Of a stretch of 64,000 bases of DNA, positions 18,663 through 27,966 are shown piece by piece. Both the position numbers and the translations under genes were made by a program. Each line of letters starts with the position of its first letter. Position 1 is the first letter of the stretch. The notes beneath the pieces are model-generated. The model did not search any database. It saw nothing but the letters and a program-made list of their open reading frames with translations, and was not told the DNA's origin. The DNA comes from Gammaproteobacteria bacterium (GTDB taxonomy: Bacteria; Pseudomonadota; Gammaproteobacteria; GRL18), in the NCBI GenBank assembly GCA_016744995.1, contig JADGDG010000006.1, forward strand, positions 62,001-126,000. Reading direction: 5' to 3'.

Positions 18663-19184
18663 TCAACGAGCAACTCCATTTATAATTTCTATTTTCCATT
18701 GGAGATTTTGAGCATCTGCCAGTTCATTTTCACCGAGCAAAAGATAGCTCTCGACTTGACTAGTCTGCTGAGGAGCCAATCTTATATCAATCTTATGCTG
18801 CTTATCTGCAACCTGCTGACATTGCTCAAATTTTGCAGCCTTTTCCGTATCAAATGAAGCCGGACATTTAAAGAATTTAACATCCAGAACAATAGAACGA
18901 AGCTGGTAGCGCTGAGAATTGTTTTTTATTTCACTCGTCAATTTGTAATAATTACCATAAGCCAGGCTATGAGAAAAACCTGAAGACTTAATTTCCTCGA
19001 TCGGGATCAGATTTTTTTTCTTTTCTGCGTGTTCATCTTTTTGAAAATAAAAAAACGTTGATGCCATAATCATCAGTACAGAAAGACCAATAACAACTTT
19101 ACCAAAAACTGGCTTCTTTGCAGTAATATAAGCCAGCAAGAAAATAACAATGAGTGCAACCACAACACCAATTACAAATCCCAT
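18663..19184 (-). CDS. Membrane-anchored protein of unknown function
   Basis: 173 residues. Two N-terminal hydrophobic segments (~3-22 and ~29-46) are followed by a soluble ~120-residue region. That region has a beta-rich look with the pattern EIKNNSQRYQLRSIVLDVKFF, resembling FxLYD-type domains (inference from pattern only). Three cysteines are present in the soluble part. ATG 19184; ends 27 bp after the DUF3135 gene stop (convergent). It starts 28 bp after the DAHP synthase stop and may be cotranscribed with it. I do not recognise a function. Confidence 0.6.
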   Translation of the reverse strand: MGFVIGVVVALIVIFLLAYITAKKPVFGKVVIGLSVLMIMASTFFYFQKDEHAEKKKNLIPIEEIKSSGFSHSLAYGNYYKLTSEIKNNSQRYQLRSIVLDVKFFKCPASFDTEKAAKFEQCQQVADKQHKIDIRLAPQQTSQVESYLLLGENELADAQNLQWKIEIINGVAR

Positions 19185-19212
19185 CTGATGACTCCAATTT
19201 TATTATAAAAAG

Positions 19213-20280
19213 CTATGAATGTGGTTGATTGACTCGACGCTGCTGTACTGCATTAGACAGTTTAGTTAACACATCAAAGCCATCATCCCAGTTTATACAG
19301 GCATCTGTAATACTTTGGCCATATACCAGATCATCCTTATTGACACAATTCTGCCGCCCTTCCACAAGATGGCTTTCTACCATAACGCCAATAATCCTCA
19401 TGTCACCCTCAGCCACTTGCTGTGAAATATTTTCAGCAACATCAAGCTGTTTTTTAAACTGCTTCTGACTGTTGGCATGACTGAGGTCAATCATTAAATT
19501 GGGTTTTATTGATGAGCCATTCATTTCTATTGAAACTGATTCAACATGGGATGCATCATAATTAGGCTCCGCTCCACCACGTAAAATAATATGGCAATCT
19601 TCATTACCTGAGGTAGAAAAAATTGCTGATTTCCCCTGCTTGGTTACCGAGAGGAAGACATGTGGGCGGCTGGCTGAAGCAATGGCATCAATTGCCACTC
19701 TAACTCCACCATCGGTTGCATTTTTAAAGCCGACAGGACAGGATAATCCTGACGCCAGTTCTCTATGAACCTGACTTTCTGTGGTTCGTGCACCGATTGC
19801 TCCCCAACTGATCAAGTCAGCAAGGTACTGAGGAGAAATAAGATCAAGGAACTCAGTTGCTGTTGGCACCCCTAAGTCATTAACTGCGACTAAAAGCTGC
19901 CGTGCAATGCCCAATCCTTTATTAACTGCAAATGAACCATCGAGATCCGGATCATTAATTAAGCCTTTCCAGCCAACAGTAGTACGAGGTTTTTCAAAAT
20001 AAACCCGCATAATAATCAACAAATCTTCGTTTAATTTTTCACGGGCAGTTTTTATAAGCTGAGCATACTCAAGAGCTGCTTTTTGATCATGAACGGAGCA
20101 AGGACCAATAACAATAATCAGCCGATCATCTTTACCACTGAGAATATCATGTATTGCTTGTCGTGTTTCTATGACTGTTTTATTAGCGTTTTCCGTACTA
20201 AGAAATTGTTTGTGAATTTCTTCAGGTGCTACAACCTCAGTCATACCCTGAATGCGTAAATCATCCGTTCTGTTTGTCAT
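19213..20280 (-). CDS. 3-deoxy-7-phosphoheptulonate (DAHP) synthase, class I
   Basis: 355 residues with the ATG at 20280; a TTG at 20340 would add 20 poorly conserved residues. Condenses PEP and erythrose-4-phosphate, the first shikimate-pathway step. Family marks: IGPCSVHD, MRVYFEKPRTTVGWKG, INDPDLDGSF, GARTTESQVHRELASG, and the metal/substrate residues in DLSHANS. Length and motifs match the AroF/AroG/AroH type of E. coli. Which aromatic amino acid inhibits it cannot be read from sequence by eye, so no isoenzyme symbol is given. 373 bp separate it from the rhodanese stop upstream on the same strand. Confidence 0.93.
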   Translation of the reverse strand: MTNRTDDLRIQGMTEVVAPEEIHKQFLSTENANKTVIETRQAIHDILSGKDDRLIIVIGPCSVHDQKAALEYAQLIKTAREKLNEDLLIIMRVYFEKPRTTVGWKGLINDPDLDGSFAVNKGLGIARQLLVAVNDLGVPTATEFLDLISPQYLADLISWGAIGARTTESQVHRELASGLSCPVGFKNATDGGVRVAIDAIASASRPHVFLSVTKQGKSAIFSTSGNEDCHIILRGGAEPNYDASHVESVSIEMNGSSIKPNLMIDLSHANSQKQFKKQLDVAENISQQVAEGDMRIIGVMVESHLVEGRQNCVNKDDLVYGQSITDACINWDDGFDVLTKLSNAVQQRRVNQPHS

Positions 20281-20425
20281 ACTGTAATTCCAACAAGCTA
20301 ACTTTTGTAATGTAATAAAGCAAATAATTATAACACACAAAAAATGCTTTCATCACCAACAGAATGATCTTTTTGTTTTATAAATTACAAAGGATGGGAG
20401 GGAATTTATTAGATCTTAAGGAGTA

Positions 20426-20455
20426 AATAAAGTCCGCCGGAATGCAGACTTTATT
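20426..20455 (-). terminator. Hairpin terminator after the rhodanese / PEP-CTERM remnant
   Basis: AATAAAGTC (20426-20434) pairs perfectly with GACTTTATT (20447-20455) around a 12-nt GC-richer loop. It lies 12 bp beyond the stop of the frame that ends the PEP-CTERM remnant, the position expected for a terminator of a unit that once extended through that tail. Confidence 0.6.
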
Positions 20456-20467
20456 CCAATAATGATA

Positions 20468-20576
20468 TTAATCTTTTCTAGTTCTGTAGGTGAATCCAAA
20501 GCCTACCAAGATATAGAGCAAAAAGTAGCAGAATAGAAGCTTCAGGAACGTTGGCTTGGCTTTCCAATGTTAGTAT
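20468..20576 (-). pseudogene. Frameshifted PEP-CTERM sorting-signal remnant
   Basis: Directly behind the rhodanese stop codon and in the same frame, the minus strand reads NVPEASILLLFALYLG. Shifting one base at ~20506 continues LVGFGFTYRTRKD and a stop. Joined, this is a typical PEP-CTERM tail: VPExS, a hydrophobic helix, then a basic end, the signal used by exosortase. It is split here by a stop (TAA at 20577-20579) and a frameshift. It could be the lost tail of the rhodanese or the end of a deleted gene. There is no start codon of its own. Confidence 0.55.
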
Positions 20577-21008
20577 TTATTGAGCAGAAACAATCTTATC
20601 ACCTGCCTTAATCCAGTTTTTAATGCCCCTTTGAAGATGATAAACTTGTGTATAAGCTAATTTTTTATCTAAAAAGTTAGCAACCTGGCCTGTACGGTTT
20701 CCTGAACGGCAAATTAAAATAAATTTTTCGTTTTTATTTACTATTTTATTGAGTTCTGTCAGCCATTTTTCCATATTATAATTTCCGCGAGAATCAAAAA
20801 AAGTAAGCAGATGACTATTGTTAACAACACCGGTAGATTTCCACTCATCCGGTCTGCGGATATCAATCAAAGGTACATTTTGTGCCAGTAATTCTTTCAT
20901 CTGTTCATTAGTCAAATTACCAACTTCAGCAGAAACATTTACTGAAATAAACATTAATGTAAACAAAAATGATAAACCAACAATTTTTAATGATAAATTA
21001 TGAAACAT
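20577..21008 (-). CDS. Periplasmic single-domain rhodanese
   Basis: 143 residues from the ATG at 21008, which places a signal peptide at the very N-terminus (cleavage near NVSAEV, ~residue 26); an upstream ATG at 21056 is possible but less likely. One rhodanese domain with the active-site loop CRSGNRT, whose cysteine carries persulfide sulfur. It would move sulfur in the periplasm; the donor is unknown. The neighbour upstream encodes a DUF2892 membrane protein; YgaP-type rhodaneses carry that domain in one chain. A broken PEP-CTERM tail follows the stop in frame. Confidence 0.88.
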   Translation of the reverse strand: MFHNLSLKIVGLSFLFTLMFISVNVSAEVGNLTNEQMKELLAQNVPLIDIRRPDEWKSTGVVNNSHLLTFFDSRGNYNMEKWLTELNKIVNKNEKFILICRSGNRTGQVANFLDKKLAYTQVYHLQRGIKNWIKAGDKIVSAQ

Positions 21009-21122
21009 ATTGAGACCTTTTATTCTGTATTTAACAATCAAGTAGAATTTTATCATACACTAATATTTATTAGCAAAGACGTTCCGAAAAAAATGGTTTT
21101 AAAGTGAGTTAAGTCACAAAAT

Positions 21123-21150
21123 AAGCACAATGAGGTTTCTCAATGTGCTT
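21123..21150. terminator. Hairpin between the DUF2892 and rhodanese genes
   Basis: AAGCACAATGAG (21123-21134) pairs with CTCAATGTGCTT (21139-21150) at 11 of 12 positions with a 4-nt loop. T-rich sequence follows on both strands. It may terminate the DUF2892 transcript. Confidence 0.5.
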
Positions 21151-21212
21151 TTATGAAACAAATTATACCTTATTCCTGATAAAAATTTGCTACCGTTCCC
21201 ACCCTCCTGGGA

Positions 21213-21256
21213 ATTTAATTGAATTATCAGTAACATAGCTGACAATTCAATTAAAT
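21213..21256. terminator. Long perfect inverted repeat after the DUF2892 gene
   Basis: ATTTAATTGAATT (21213-21225) pairs exactly with 21244-21256, and TCAG/CTGA inside extend the stem after one mismatch. It lies 18 bp past the DUF2892 stop. There is no T-run after it on the minus strand, so it may instead stabilise the mRNA end. Confidence 0.5.
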
Positions 21257-21273
21257 ATCTATTTCATGAAGTT

Positions 21274-21486
21274 TTACTTAAGCTGGCAAATTTCAGCTTC
21301 AGTTTTCATCCCCAGCTTTTTAAAAAGCCACTTAGGTGGGCAAAAACCGGTAAAGCTACTCTGCATCATATTGGCACCAACAAATAAGGTAAACCAGGAC
21401 CAATTGCTGTTAACATACATTGCCAGTAATGTGCTGGCGATAACCATAATGCTCGCTAATAAAAAAAGACCACGCTCTATAGACAT
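21274..21486 (-). CDS. DUF2892 inner-membrane protein (YgaP-like membrane part)
   Basis: 70 residues with two membrane segments (~7-23 and ~29-45). The pattern GANMMQSSFTGFCPPKW is the DUF2892 signature, seen in the membrane part of E. coli YgaP, where it is joined to a rhodanese domain. Here the rhodanese is the next gene downstream (266 bp), so the pair may work together. The conserved cysteine in GFCP is retained. GGAGTT precedes the ATG at 21486. An overlapping ORF on the opposite strand is not credible. Confidence 0.85.
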   Translation of the reverse strand: MSIERGLFLLASIMVIASTLLAMYVNSNWSWFTLFVGANMMQSSFTGFCPPKWLFKKLGMKTEAEICQLK

Positions 21487-21708
21487 AATTATTTAACTCC
21501 TGATAATTGCTTTTTCGATAATATGTTATTTGCAGGGCACCTGCTTATAGCCGCCAGATACGTCCTGAATTACTTAATAAGTATTTTCTAATATTTTAAG
21601 TAACTTAACAAGAACCCAAAAGGGATAACGTAAAGCACAGGTTTTTCAATGGATACTTAAAAGTATAATTGATTCGTGGGGCTTAACAGCAGATAGAATT
21701 TGGGAGAC

Positions 21709-23268
21709 TCACTTGTTTATTAGTGCCGTAATAGAAGGCAAATCTAATGGCTGCTCTGTATTAATAAGGATCTCAATTTTTTTCTCATCAATATCTAACC
21801 TGTCCATTGTTTTAAATTGATTTTCCATTACAGAAACATCTGCATCTGAAATTTGATTGCTTTCATTCTTTCGTAATACTAAACGTTTTTTTATGGTTTT
21901 CTGTTGCGCATAATAAGAAAGGATATGAAATGGCAGGTGATATTTTTCAGCAATAAGTCTGAACTGTTGACGCCATTTTTTATCTAATAAGGTAGCATCA
22001 ATAATCACAGGATAACCGGCATTGAGTACTAATTCACAGATTTTAAGAAGTTTTGTATAGGTTTTATTTGTTGTGGAGTCACTATATAACTCGTCTGATT
22101 CAGCTCTGAGCAATCTTTTACGTTCAAAATCTGAGCTTATCAGGATTGCGCCCACTTGATCAGCAATTTGTGAGCCTGCTACACTTTTGCCACTTCCAGA
22201 AAGACCGTGGTTTATAGCAAGAAAAACATTATCATTTTGTGTATATTTTTTTGCCAGCTCAAGGTAATTAACTAAATCATTCACTGAGCTTTTATAGTCA
22301 ATCTTTTCATCTCGCTGCTGCTGCATTCTGAGTGCCGCAACTTTTGCTTTGACTGTGGCTCGATAGAATAGATAAAACTTTAGGACTACTAAACCGGAAT
22401 AGTCACCTGTTTTTAATAAATAACGGTTAAGCAAATGATTGGAAAAAACAACTTGTTTATGATCTTGTAGATCCATAACCAGAAAAGCCAGATCGCTCAT
22501 TGTATCGATCCAACAAAAATAATCATTAAATTCAATCCCATCAAAAAGCTGTATTCTATTGTCGATTAAAGTAATATTACCCAGGTGTAAATCACCATGA
22601 CATTCACGAATATGACCTCCTTTTTTTCGTGCAAGCAATTGTGATCCGATAGAATGATACATTATCAACATTTGTTCATGTAAATACTCCAGCCTGCTCA
22701 GTTCATTTTTATTAACTGATGTATCAGCAACAGTATCAAGATCAAGCAGGATTTTTCTTAAAATAGAAAAATTCTCTTCCACAGGTTTAATAACCTCAGC
22801 AACTGAGCCAAAAACCGTATCTGGATCTGCAATATTTATTTTTTTATGGAACTCAGCAATAACATCGCTTAAATCTTCGATATGATACAGCTCAATACAA
22901 TTTCGCTTAACTAGCTCATCAAGCAAACCACTCTGATCAAATTGCAGCATTTTAACTGCATATTCAATGATCTCTCCTATTCCCGAGAGGCTTAGAGAGT
23001 TATCTGATTGTGTAATGGGAATAACATCAAGATATATTTTTGGGGCAAATCGAGAATTAAGAATTAATTCCTGTTGACAGTAAAACTTACGTTGCTCAAG
23101 TTGAGTAAAATTCAGGAAACCAAAGTCTACGGGCTTTTTTATTTTGTAGGCAAAGCGACCCGTCAGAAAGACCCATGAAATATGTGTTTCTATCAACTCA
23201 ATATGATCCACCGAATGATCATAGAATTCCGGATTAAGAAAAGCGTTAACAATTTTATTTCGCTTCAT
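21709..23268 (-). CDS. Aminoglycoside phosphotransferase-like / AAA kinase fusion protein
   Basis: 519 residues in two parts. The N-terminal ~320 residues form an APH-like kinase domain with the catalytic loop ECHGDLHLGNI (~residue 220) and DGIEFND as the metal-binding part. The C-terminal ~175 residues form a P-loop kinase: GLSGSGKS (~355-362), then ISSDFERKRL and an RLVLRKNES segment. This two-domain protein is widespread in proteobacteria, but its substrate is not known to me; despite the name it is not evidence of drug resistance. Start at ATG 23268. Confidence 0.85.
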   Translation of the reverse strand: MKRNKIVNAFLNPEFYDHSVDHIELIETHISWVFLTGRFAYKIKKPVDFGFLNFTQLEQRKFYCQQELILNSRFAPKIYLDVIPITQSDNSLSLSGIGEIIEYAVKMLQFDQSGLLDELVKRNCIELYHIEDLSDVIAEFHKKINIADPDTVFGSVAEVIKPVEENFSILRKILLDLDTVADTSVNKNELSRLEYLHEQMLIMYHSIGSQLLARKKGGHIRECHGDLHLGNITLIDNRIQLFDGIEFNDYFCWIDTMSDLAFLVMDLQDHKQVVFSNHLLNRYLLKTGDYSGLVVLKFYLFYRATVKAKVAALRMQQQRDEKIDYKSSVNDLVNYLELAKKYTQNDNVFLAINHGLSGSGKSVAGSQIADQVGAILISSDFERKRLLRAESDELYSDSTTNKTYTKLLKICELVLNAGYPVIIDATLLDKKWRQQFRLIAEKYHLPFHILSYYAQQKTIKKRLVLRKNESNQISDADVSVMENQFKTMDRLDIDEKKIEILINTEQPLDLPSITALINK

Positions 23269-23580
23269 TGTTTCACTCGCCTGTTTTGAAAGATAAAAGC
23301 TAACAAATATTGGCCGATTTCTAATACAATAATTACTGAATTTTTAATGCAGGGTTGGCTGGTACAAGCACTTTGGGAGATTCAGAGTACATTCATTTAG
23401 AACTTGTGAAAACATGGGCGTTCTCAGTCTAGCTCCTTATGGCCGGCTTGAAGTATCCCACACGACACAATAGTATCCCACACGACACAATAGTATCCGA
23501 AAGCGCCCCTCTTTTTCATTTACAAAATGACCATTTAGCTTATTCTGATTTAAATTATAAAATCAGATCAGAGAAATAAC
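23269..23580. other. Intergenic region with a short tandem repeat
   Basis: 312 bp between two minus-strand genes. It holds the 20-bp tandem repeat at 23452-23498. No other ORF or clear hairpin was seen. Confidence 0.5.
23452..23498. repeat. 20-bp tandem repeat
   Basis: AGTATCCCACACGACACAAT occurs twice head to tail (23452-23471, 23472-23491), followed by a partial third copy (AGTATCC, 23492-23498). It lies ~80 bp downstream of prfC. Confidence 0.9.
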
Positions 23581-25167
23581 TTAATGCTCACGAGTCTTAA
23601 GAAACTCGATTTCAGGCCATCGTTCAATTGTCAGATTTAAGTTAACCCGTGTTGGTGCAATGTAAGTCAGATCCCCACTGCCATCAATAGCAAGATTATC
23701 GCTCAATTTCTTTCTGAAATCATTGAGTTTATTTTCATCCTCACAAGTGACCCAGCGCGCCGTTTGAACATTTACCGGTTCAAAGTCACAATCAACCTTA
23801 TACTCACCTTTAAGGCGCTCCTTAACCACATCAAACTGCAATATACCCACAGCACCAAGAATTAAATCATTGTTATTTAAGGGCTTGAATAATTGCGTTG
23901 CCCCTTCTTCACTTAATTGTTCAAGCCCTTTCATTAATGCTTTCATCCGCATAGGATCTTTCAGCCGTGCACGTCTGAAAAGTTCAGGAGCAAAGTTTGG
24001 AATTCCAATAAATTTGAGCTCCTCTCCCTGAGTAAATGTGTCACCTATTCGAATCGTACCATGATTATGTAAACCAATAATATCCCCGGAATAAGCAGTT
24101 TCAACATGGCTTCGATCCTGTGCCATAAAAGTAATAGCATTAGCAATTTGTATGTCTTTATCAATTCGGACGTGACGCATTTTCATGCCTTTTGTATACT
24201 GTCCCGAGCAAATTCGCATAAATGCCACACGATCCCGGTGTTGGGGATCCATATTCGCCTGAATTTTAAAAACAAATCCCGTCATCTTCTCTTCATCAGA
24301 TCCAACAGCACGGGTAATTGTCTCACGATCCATTGGCGGCGGTGCATAATCAACAAAGGCATCCAGCATTTCATCAACACCAAAATTATTAATTGCTGAA
24401 CCAAAGAAAACGGGAGTCAACTCACCTGCCAGAAACAATTCAAGATCAAATTCATTACTTGCGCCGCGAACCAGTTCAACTTCTTCTCGCAGCTCTTCAG
24501 CCTGCTCTCCAATGAGTTCATCCAGTTTAGGATCATTTAGACCCTCAATAACATCTCCTTCCTGTATTTTACCGCCATGGGTCGAACTGAACATATGAAC
24601 CTTGTCATTATATAAGTGGTATACACCTTTAAAACGTTTACCCATCCCGATGGGCCAGGTGATTGGCGCACAGCCAATTTTCAGAACATCTTCCACTTCA
24701 TCCATTAAATCAATAGGTTCACGACCTTCCCGGTCTAATTTATTAATAAAAGTTAAAATAGGTGTGTCCCGCAAGCGACACACTTCCATTAATTTAACGG
24801 TTCGCTGCTCAACACCTTTGGCTACATCGATAACCATTAAAGCAGAGTCAACAGCCGTCAGGGTACGATAGGTATCCTCAGAAAAGTCTTCATGTCCAGG
24901 GGTATCCAAAAGGTTAATCGTACAACCTTTATACGGGAACTGCATAACCGAAGAGGTAACAGAAATACCACGTTCTTTTTCCATGTCCATCCAGTCTGAA
25001 GTAGCATGTCTGGTGGCCTTACGCCCTTTAACTGTGCCAGCCATCTGAATAGCACCACCATAAAGTAGTAGTTTTTCAGTTAATGTTGTTTTACCCGCAT
25101 CAGGGTGAGAAATAATCGCAAAGGTACGTCTGCGTCTTATTTCATCTAGAAATTGTTCATTCGACAT
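23581..25167 (-). CDS. prfC: Peptide chain release factor 3
   Basis: 528 residues (E. coli RF3 529). A translational GTPase that removes RF1/RF2 from the ribosome after peptide release. G motifs are visible: HPDAGKTT (G1), [12 protein letters not shown] (G3), and [10 protein letters not shown] (G4). Domains II and III follow ([17 protein letters not shown]). The ATG at 25167 begins [21 protein letters not shown] as in relatives; an ATG at 25227 would add 20 residues without support. A 426-bp gap precedes it. Confidence 0.96.
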   Translation of the reverse strand: MSNEQFLDEIRRRRTFAIISHPDAGKTTLTEKLLLYGGAIQMAGTVKGRKATRHATSDWMDMEKERGISVTSSVMQFPYKGCTINLLDTPGHEDFSEDTYRTLTAVDSALMVIDVAKGVEQRTVKLMEVCRLRDTPILTFINKLDREGREPIDLMDEVEDVLKIGCAPITWPIGMGKRFKGVYHLYNDKVHMFSSTHGGKIQEGDVIEGLNDPKLDELIGEQAEELREEVELVRGASNEFDLELFLAGELTPVFFGSAINNFGVDEMLDAFVDYAPPPMDRETITRAVGSDEEKMTGFVFKIQANMDPQHRDRVAFMRICSGQYTKGMKMRHVRIDKDIQIANAITFMAQDRSHVETAYSGDIIGLHNHGTIRIGDTFTQGEELKFIGIPNFAPELFRRARLKDPMRMKALMKGLEQLSEEGATQLFKPLNNNDLILGAVGILQFDVVKERLKGEYKVDCDFEPVNVQTARWVTCEDENKLNDFRKKLSDNLAIDGSGDLTYIAPTRVNLNLTIERWPEIEFLKTREH

Positions 25168-25593
25168 TTTTAGTTTTTCTTGTTTTTGTACACATATTTG
25201 CACATAAGAATAATCTACCCCACACATGAGGCCAGTTCGTTGCGCGGATATTATAACAAAAGGGAAACATAATGTATTTATATAAAAAGGTAGCTTATGA
25301 TGATGGTGCAGCCCTGATGAAAGTGTACAAATCCTTGAGTTCCGCCGTTCTCCGCTTTCCGTAGACGCAATAAAAACATGGTGTTACACTGGTTAGGCAG
25401 GGGGTTGTATAAATTGGTAATTGAAATACCTAACAATTTAATTAATTCGGAAAAAAATTATGAATCACTATATGTTGTGATCTCCCGGGATTCATCACCA
25501 CACATAAAACACAAGATGTAGCATTCTTCCTGGATGAATTTTTGACTGATAAACACAATATATAGTATTTTAAAATTTAACTACGGAAAAATT
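25168..25593. other. prfC-hypothetical intergenic region
   Basis: 426 bp between divergent genes. It should hold the prfC promoter and that of the gene at 25594. It is AT-rich, with no ORF of note and no strong hairpin found by eye. Confidence 0.5.
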
Positions 25594-26172
25594 ATGGATC
25601 CAGCAGAAGCAGCAAAGGTAGCAGAGCAAGTCACTAATTCTTTTTTTACCGAAAAAATGTATTACACTACTTTACTTATTGTTCTGGGTACTATTGTGGT
25701 TCCTTTCTTTAAATACCTATACAACGAAGCCAAAAAAAAGAAAAACTTTGCCATTATTGTTATAAAAGATATCTCAATATTTATAGATCAGGTTGAAGAC
25801 AGTTTAGACGGACTTGAGAAAGCACTTGATAAAATGGCTGAGGGAACAAATTGGAAAAAAACAAACGATCCTTATCTGACATTTAGTGCTTCGCCAAGTG
25901 CCATTTTAGATGAGTTAAAAAAGAATGTTCATTATTTGGAAAAAGATCAGCTTGAATCAGTTTTAGAATTTTATGAAGTGCTTAATGATACAGCTTGTTA
26001 TTGCAATTCATTTGACAATAATTCTTTTAAGAACATAAGCAAAAATAGACGACTAAGCGGGTATAAATTTTACCTGAACGAACAAAAAAGACTAATAATC
26101 TTAGGCAAAACGGCGATCAACTCATTTACAAGTAAACCGAAGTCCGTATTCAGTTTGTTCTGTTGTCGATAA
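25594..26172 (+). CDS. Hypothetical protein with one N-terminal membrane helix
   Basis: 192 residues, not recognised. A hydrophobic segment at ~27-46 is followed by a lysine-rich stretch and a charged helical region (~48-190), so the bulk is probably cytoplasmic. Several cysteines occur in the second half, including the C-terminal FCCR. It stands alone between two intergenic regions of 350-430 bp, divergent from prfC, and its lysine- and asparagine-rich, AT-rich coding differs from its neighbours. This could be an acquired gene. The start at 25594 has ACGGAAA upstream. Confidence 0.6.
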   Translation: MDPAEAAKVAEQVTNSFFTEKMYYTTLLIVLGTIVVPFFKYLYNEAKKKKNFAIIVIKDISIFIDQVEDSLDGLEKALDKMAEGTNWKKTNDPYLTFSASPSAILDELKKNVHYLEKDQLESVLEFYEVLNDTACYCNSFDNNSFKNISKNRRLSGYKFYLNEQKRLIILGKTAINSFTSKPKSVFSLFCCR

Positions 26173-26522
26173 GCTATGTTACGTGAGGGCCAACCATTAC
26201 AACTCTCCTAATTAGATTGAATTACACTTCTTTATTACATAATATGGTATCTTATTACATTTTTCAAGGCTATCAGGATAAAAACATTATAACCAACTGA
26301 AATCTTTCACCTTTTTTAATAAAACAAGCTATATTGATGATGTCAGAATTGATAAGTAAGAAAAGCTTCTAAAGCGCTGGAATGAAATAAGTCATGTCAA
26401 AAAGCCCAATAAAAAATAACCTACGGAAAAAAAATGAATAAATATTATGAAAACAGTCCTGACTGAAAGCTACTTGATTTGATAATCACCCCAGGAAAGT
26501 AAGAGGACAGCCTCCAGTTATT
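26173..26522. other. Intergenic region
   Basis: 350 bp between convergent genes. AT-rich. A short peptide frame (ATG 26434, ten codons) has a CTACGGAAAA leader like that of the hypothetical gene at 25594, but is too short to call. Nothing else seen. Confidence 0.4.
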
Positions 26523-27008
26523 TTAATACCAGGTCAGTTCACAGGCAAATAGCTGTGCATCTTCTTTGCCTTTCTTAGCTGGATAATAGTCAGGGCGTAT
26601 GCCTAACTCATTGAATCCCATATTTTCATAGAGGCGTATTGCCGCATGATTGGATGCACGAACTTCAAGGTAAAGGGTTTTACCGCCTTTTTCACGGCTA
26701 TACTTTATCAACCAGTTTAATAAAGAAAAGCCATAACCCTTGCCCTGGTACTGAGGGTCAATACAGATATTTAACAGATGTACTTCATCAAGTACAGTAC
26801 TGTAAATAATATAACCACGAACCTCACAATTCACTTCATAAACAAAACAATGGTATCCAACTTTTAAACAGTCCGCCATAATTCCCTCAGTCCAGGGAAA
26901 TTCATAGGCTTCAGTTTCTATTGCCATTACTGGCTGTAGATCAAACTGTGTCATTTTTCGGATGGATTGTTCAAAATCAAGTTCTGATCCAGAAGTGTTA
27001 TTACTCAT
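26523..27008 (-). CDS. rimI: Ribosomal protein S18 alanine N-acetyltransferase RimI
   Basis: 161 residues. A GNAT enzyme that acetylates the N-terminus of ribosomal protein S18. The acetyl-CoA loop is QYQGKGYGFSLLNWL, followed by LEVRASNHAAIRLYENMGF, the typical RimI ending. Its ATG overlaps the stop of the upstream uracil-DNA glycosylase gene by 4 bp (ATGA), so they are cotranscribed. RimI is often next to tsaB; it is not here. Confidence 0.9.
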   Translation of the reverse strand: MSNNTSGSELDFEQSIRKMTQFDLQPVMAIETEAYEFPWTEGIMADCLKVGYHCFVYEVNCEVRGYIIYSTVLDEVHLLNICIDPQYQGKGYGFSLLNWLIKYSREKGGKTLYLEVRASNHAAIRLYENMGFNELGIRPDYYPAKKGKEDAQLFACELTWY

Positions 27009-27934
27009 TTTATCAAGCTTTTCATCAGGATTAAATCGCTAAGAGCTTCTCTTTTGTATAGGGGATTGCGTAACAAATACGCCGGATGATAACTGACGAT
27101 AACAGAATACTGATGATTATTAATGGAGATAGAGTGCACCTTGCCTCTTAATTCATTAAAACTTTGTTTTGTTTGCAAGATTGACTGTGCTTGTTTAGCA
27201 CCCAAAACATAGATTACCGCGGGCTGTATTAGCTCAATTTGAGATTGTAAAAAAGGCGCACAATGAGTAATTTCATCATCACTGAAGAGATAATCTGTCA
27301 GAGAATAACATTTAATAATACCGGTAAAAAAATATTTATCATTCAAATCAATGCATTGAAGCATCGACTGAAAAAGAGTTAAGCTTTGTTGGCTCAGATA
27401 ATGACCAGCTCGATCTTCCTCTGCTGTAGGCGGTTCACTGACAACAAAAACAGGGGCATGCTTTGCTCCCTGACCGGATAAAGCATTCGAGCGAGTTTGA
27501 CGCTTTGAGCATTGCTTACAGCTTTGAATCGACTGCTCTAAATCAGGATCCAGCTCTGAACTCTGAGGGTCAATTGATGGTGCTTCAGCAGAAATGCTAT
27601 CGGCAGGTTTCAGAGGTTGAGGTTGATTTTGAGGTTCAATTATATCAGGCGGTTGTCTAACGGTATCAATATTTTTAGTAAAAGTTTCTGGCTCTGATTC
27701 AGTGATAACTGGCTCAGTAATAAGCTCTGATCGGCCATCTGATTCAGGTTCAGATTGCCGATTGAGTTCTTGAGAAACTGATTCAGGTTTACTTTCAATA
27801 AGTTCTGCATCAGGCTCTGAGGGATAAGAATAATCATCAATAAGCTCAGGCAGCTGATCATCAACAGCTGATTTTAATTGCCAGCTCTGAATGCCGATCG
27901 CATCGAGGTATTGTTGTCTGATAAAATGATTCAT
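27005..27934 (-). CDS. Uracil-DNA glycosylase-like protein (family 4/5 type)
   Basis: 309 residues. A low-complexity, Pro/Glu/Ser-rich N-terminal ~125 residues precede a UDG-like domain (~130-309). Iron-sulfur ligands look intact: CKQC near residue 140, then the cysteines in GIIKCY and THCAPFL. The catalytic first motif, usually GEAPGxxED, reads SEPPTAEED, so residues normally used for base excision are altered. The HPAYLLRN motif near the end is normal. It may be a repair enzyme with altered activity or a non-catalytic relative. It overlaps rimI and follows leuA by 32 bp. Confidence 0.8.
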   Translation of the reverse strand: MNHFIRQQYLDAIGIQSWQLKSAVDDQLPELIDDYSYPSEPDAELIESKPESVSQELNRQSEPESDGRSELITEPVITESEPETFTKNIDTVRQPPDIIEPQNQPQPLKPADSISAEAPSIDPQSSELDPDLEQSIQSCKQCSKRQTRSNALSGQGAKHAPVFVVSEPPTAEEDRAGHYLSQQSLTLFQSMLQCIDLNDKYFFTGIIKCYSLTDYLFSDDEITHCAPFLQSQIELIQPAVIYVLGAKQAQSILQTKQSFNELRGKVHSISINNHQYSVIVSYHPAYLLRNPLYKREALSDLILMKSLIK

Positions 27935-27966
27935 AAGCCTTTAGCCAAGTTTAAATAAATGAATAT

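Noticed and set aside
21266..21496. 76-residue plus-strand ORF
   Set aside because: It lies opposite the DUF2892 gene, which has a clear family signature and a ribosome site.
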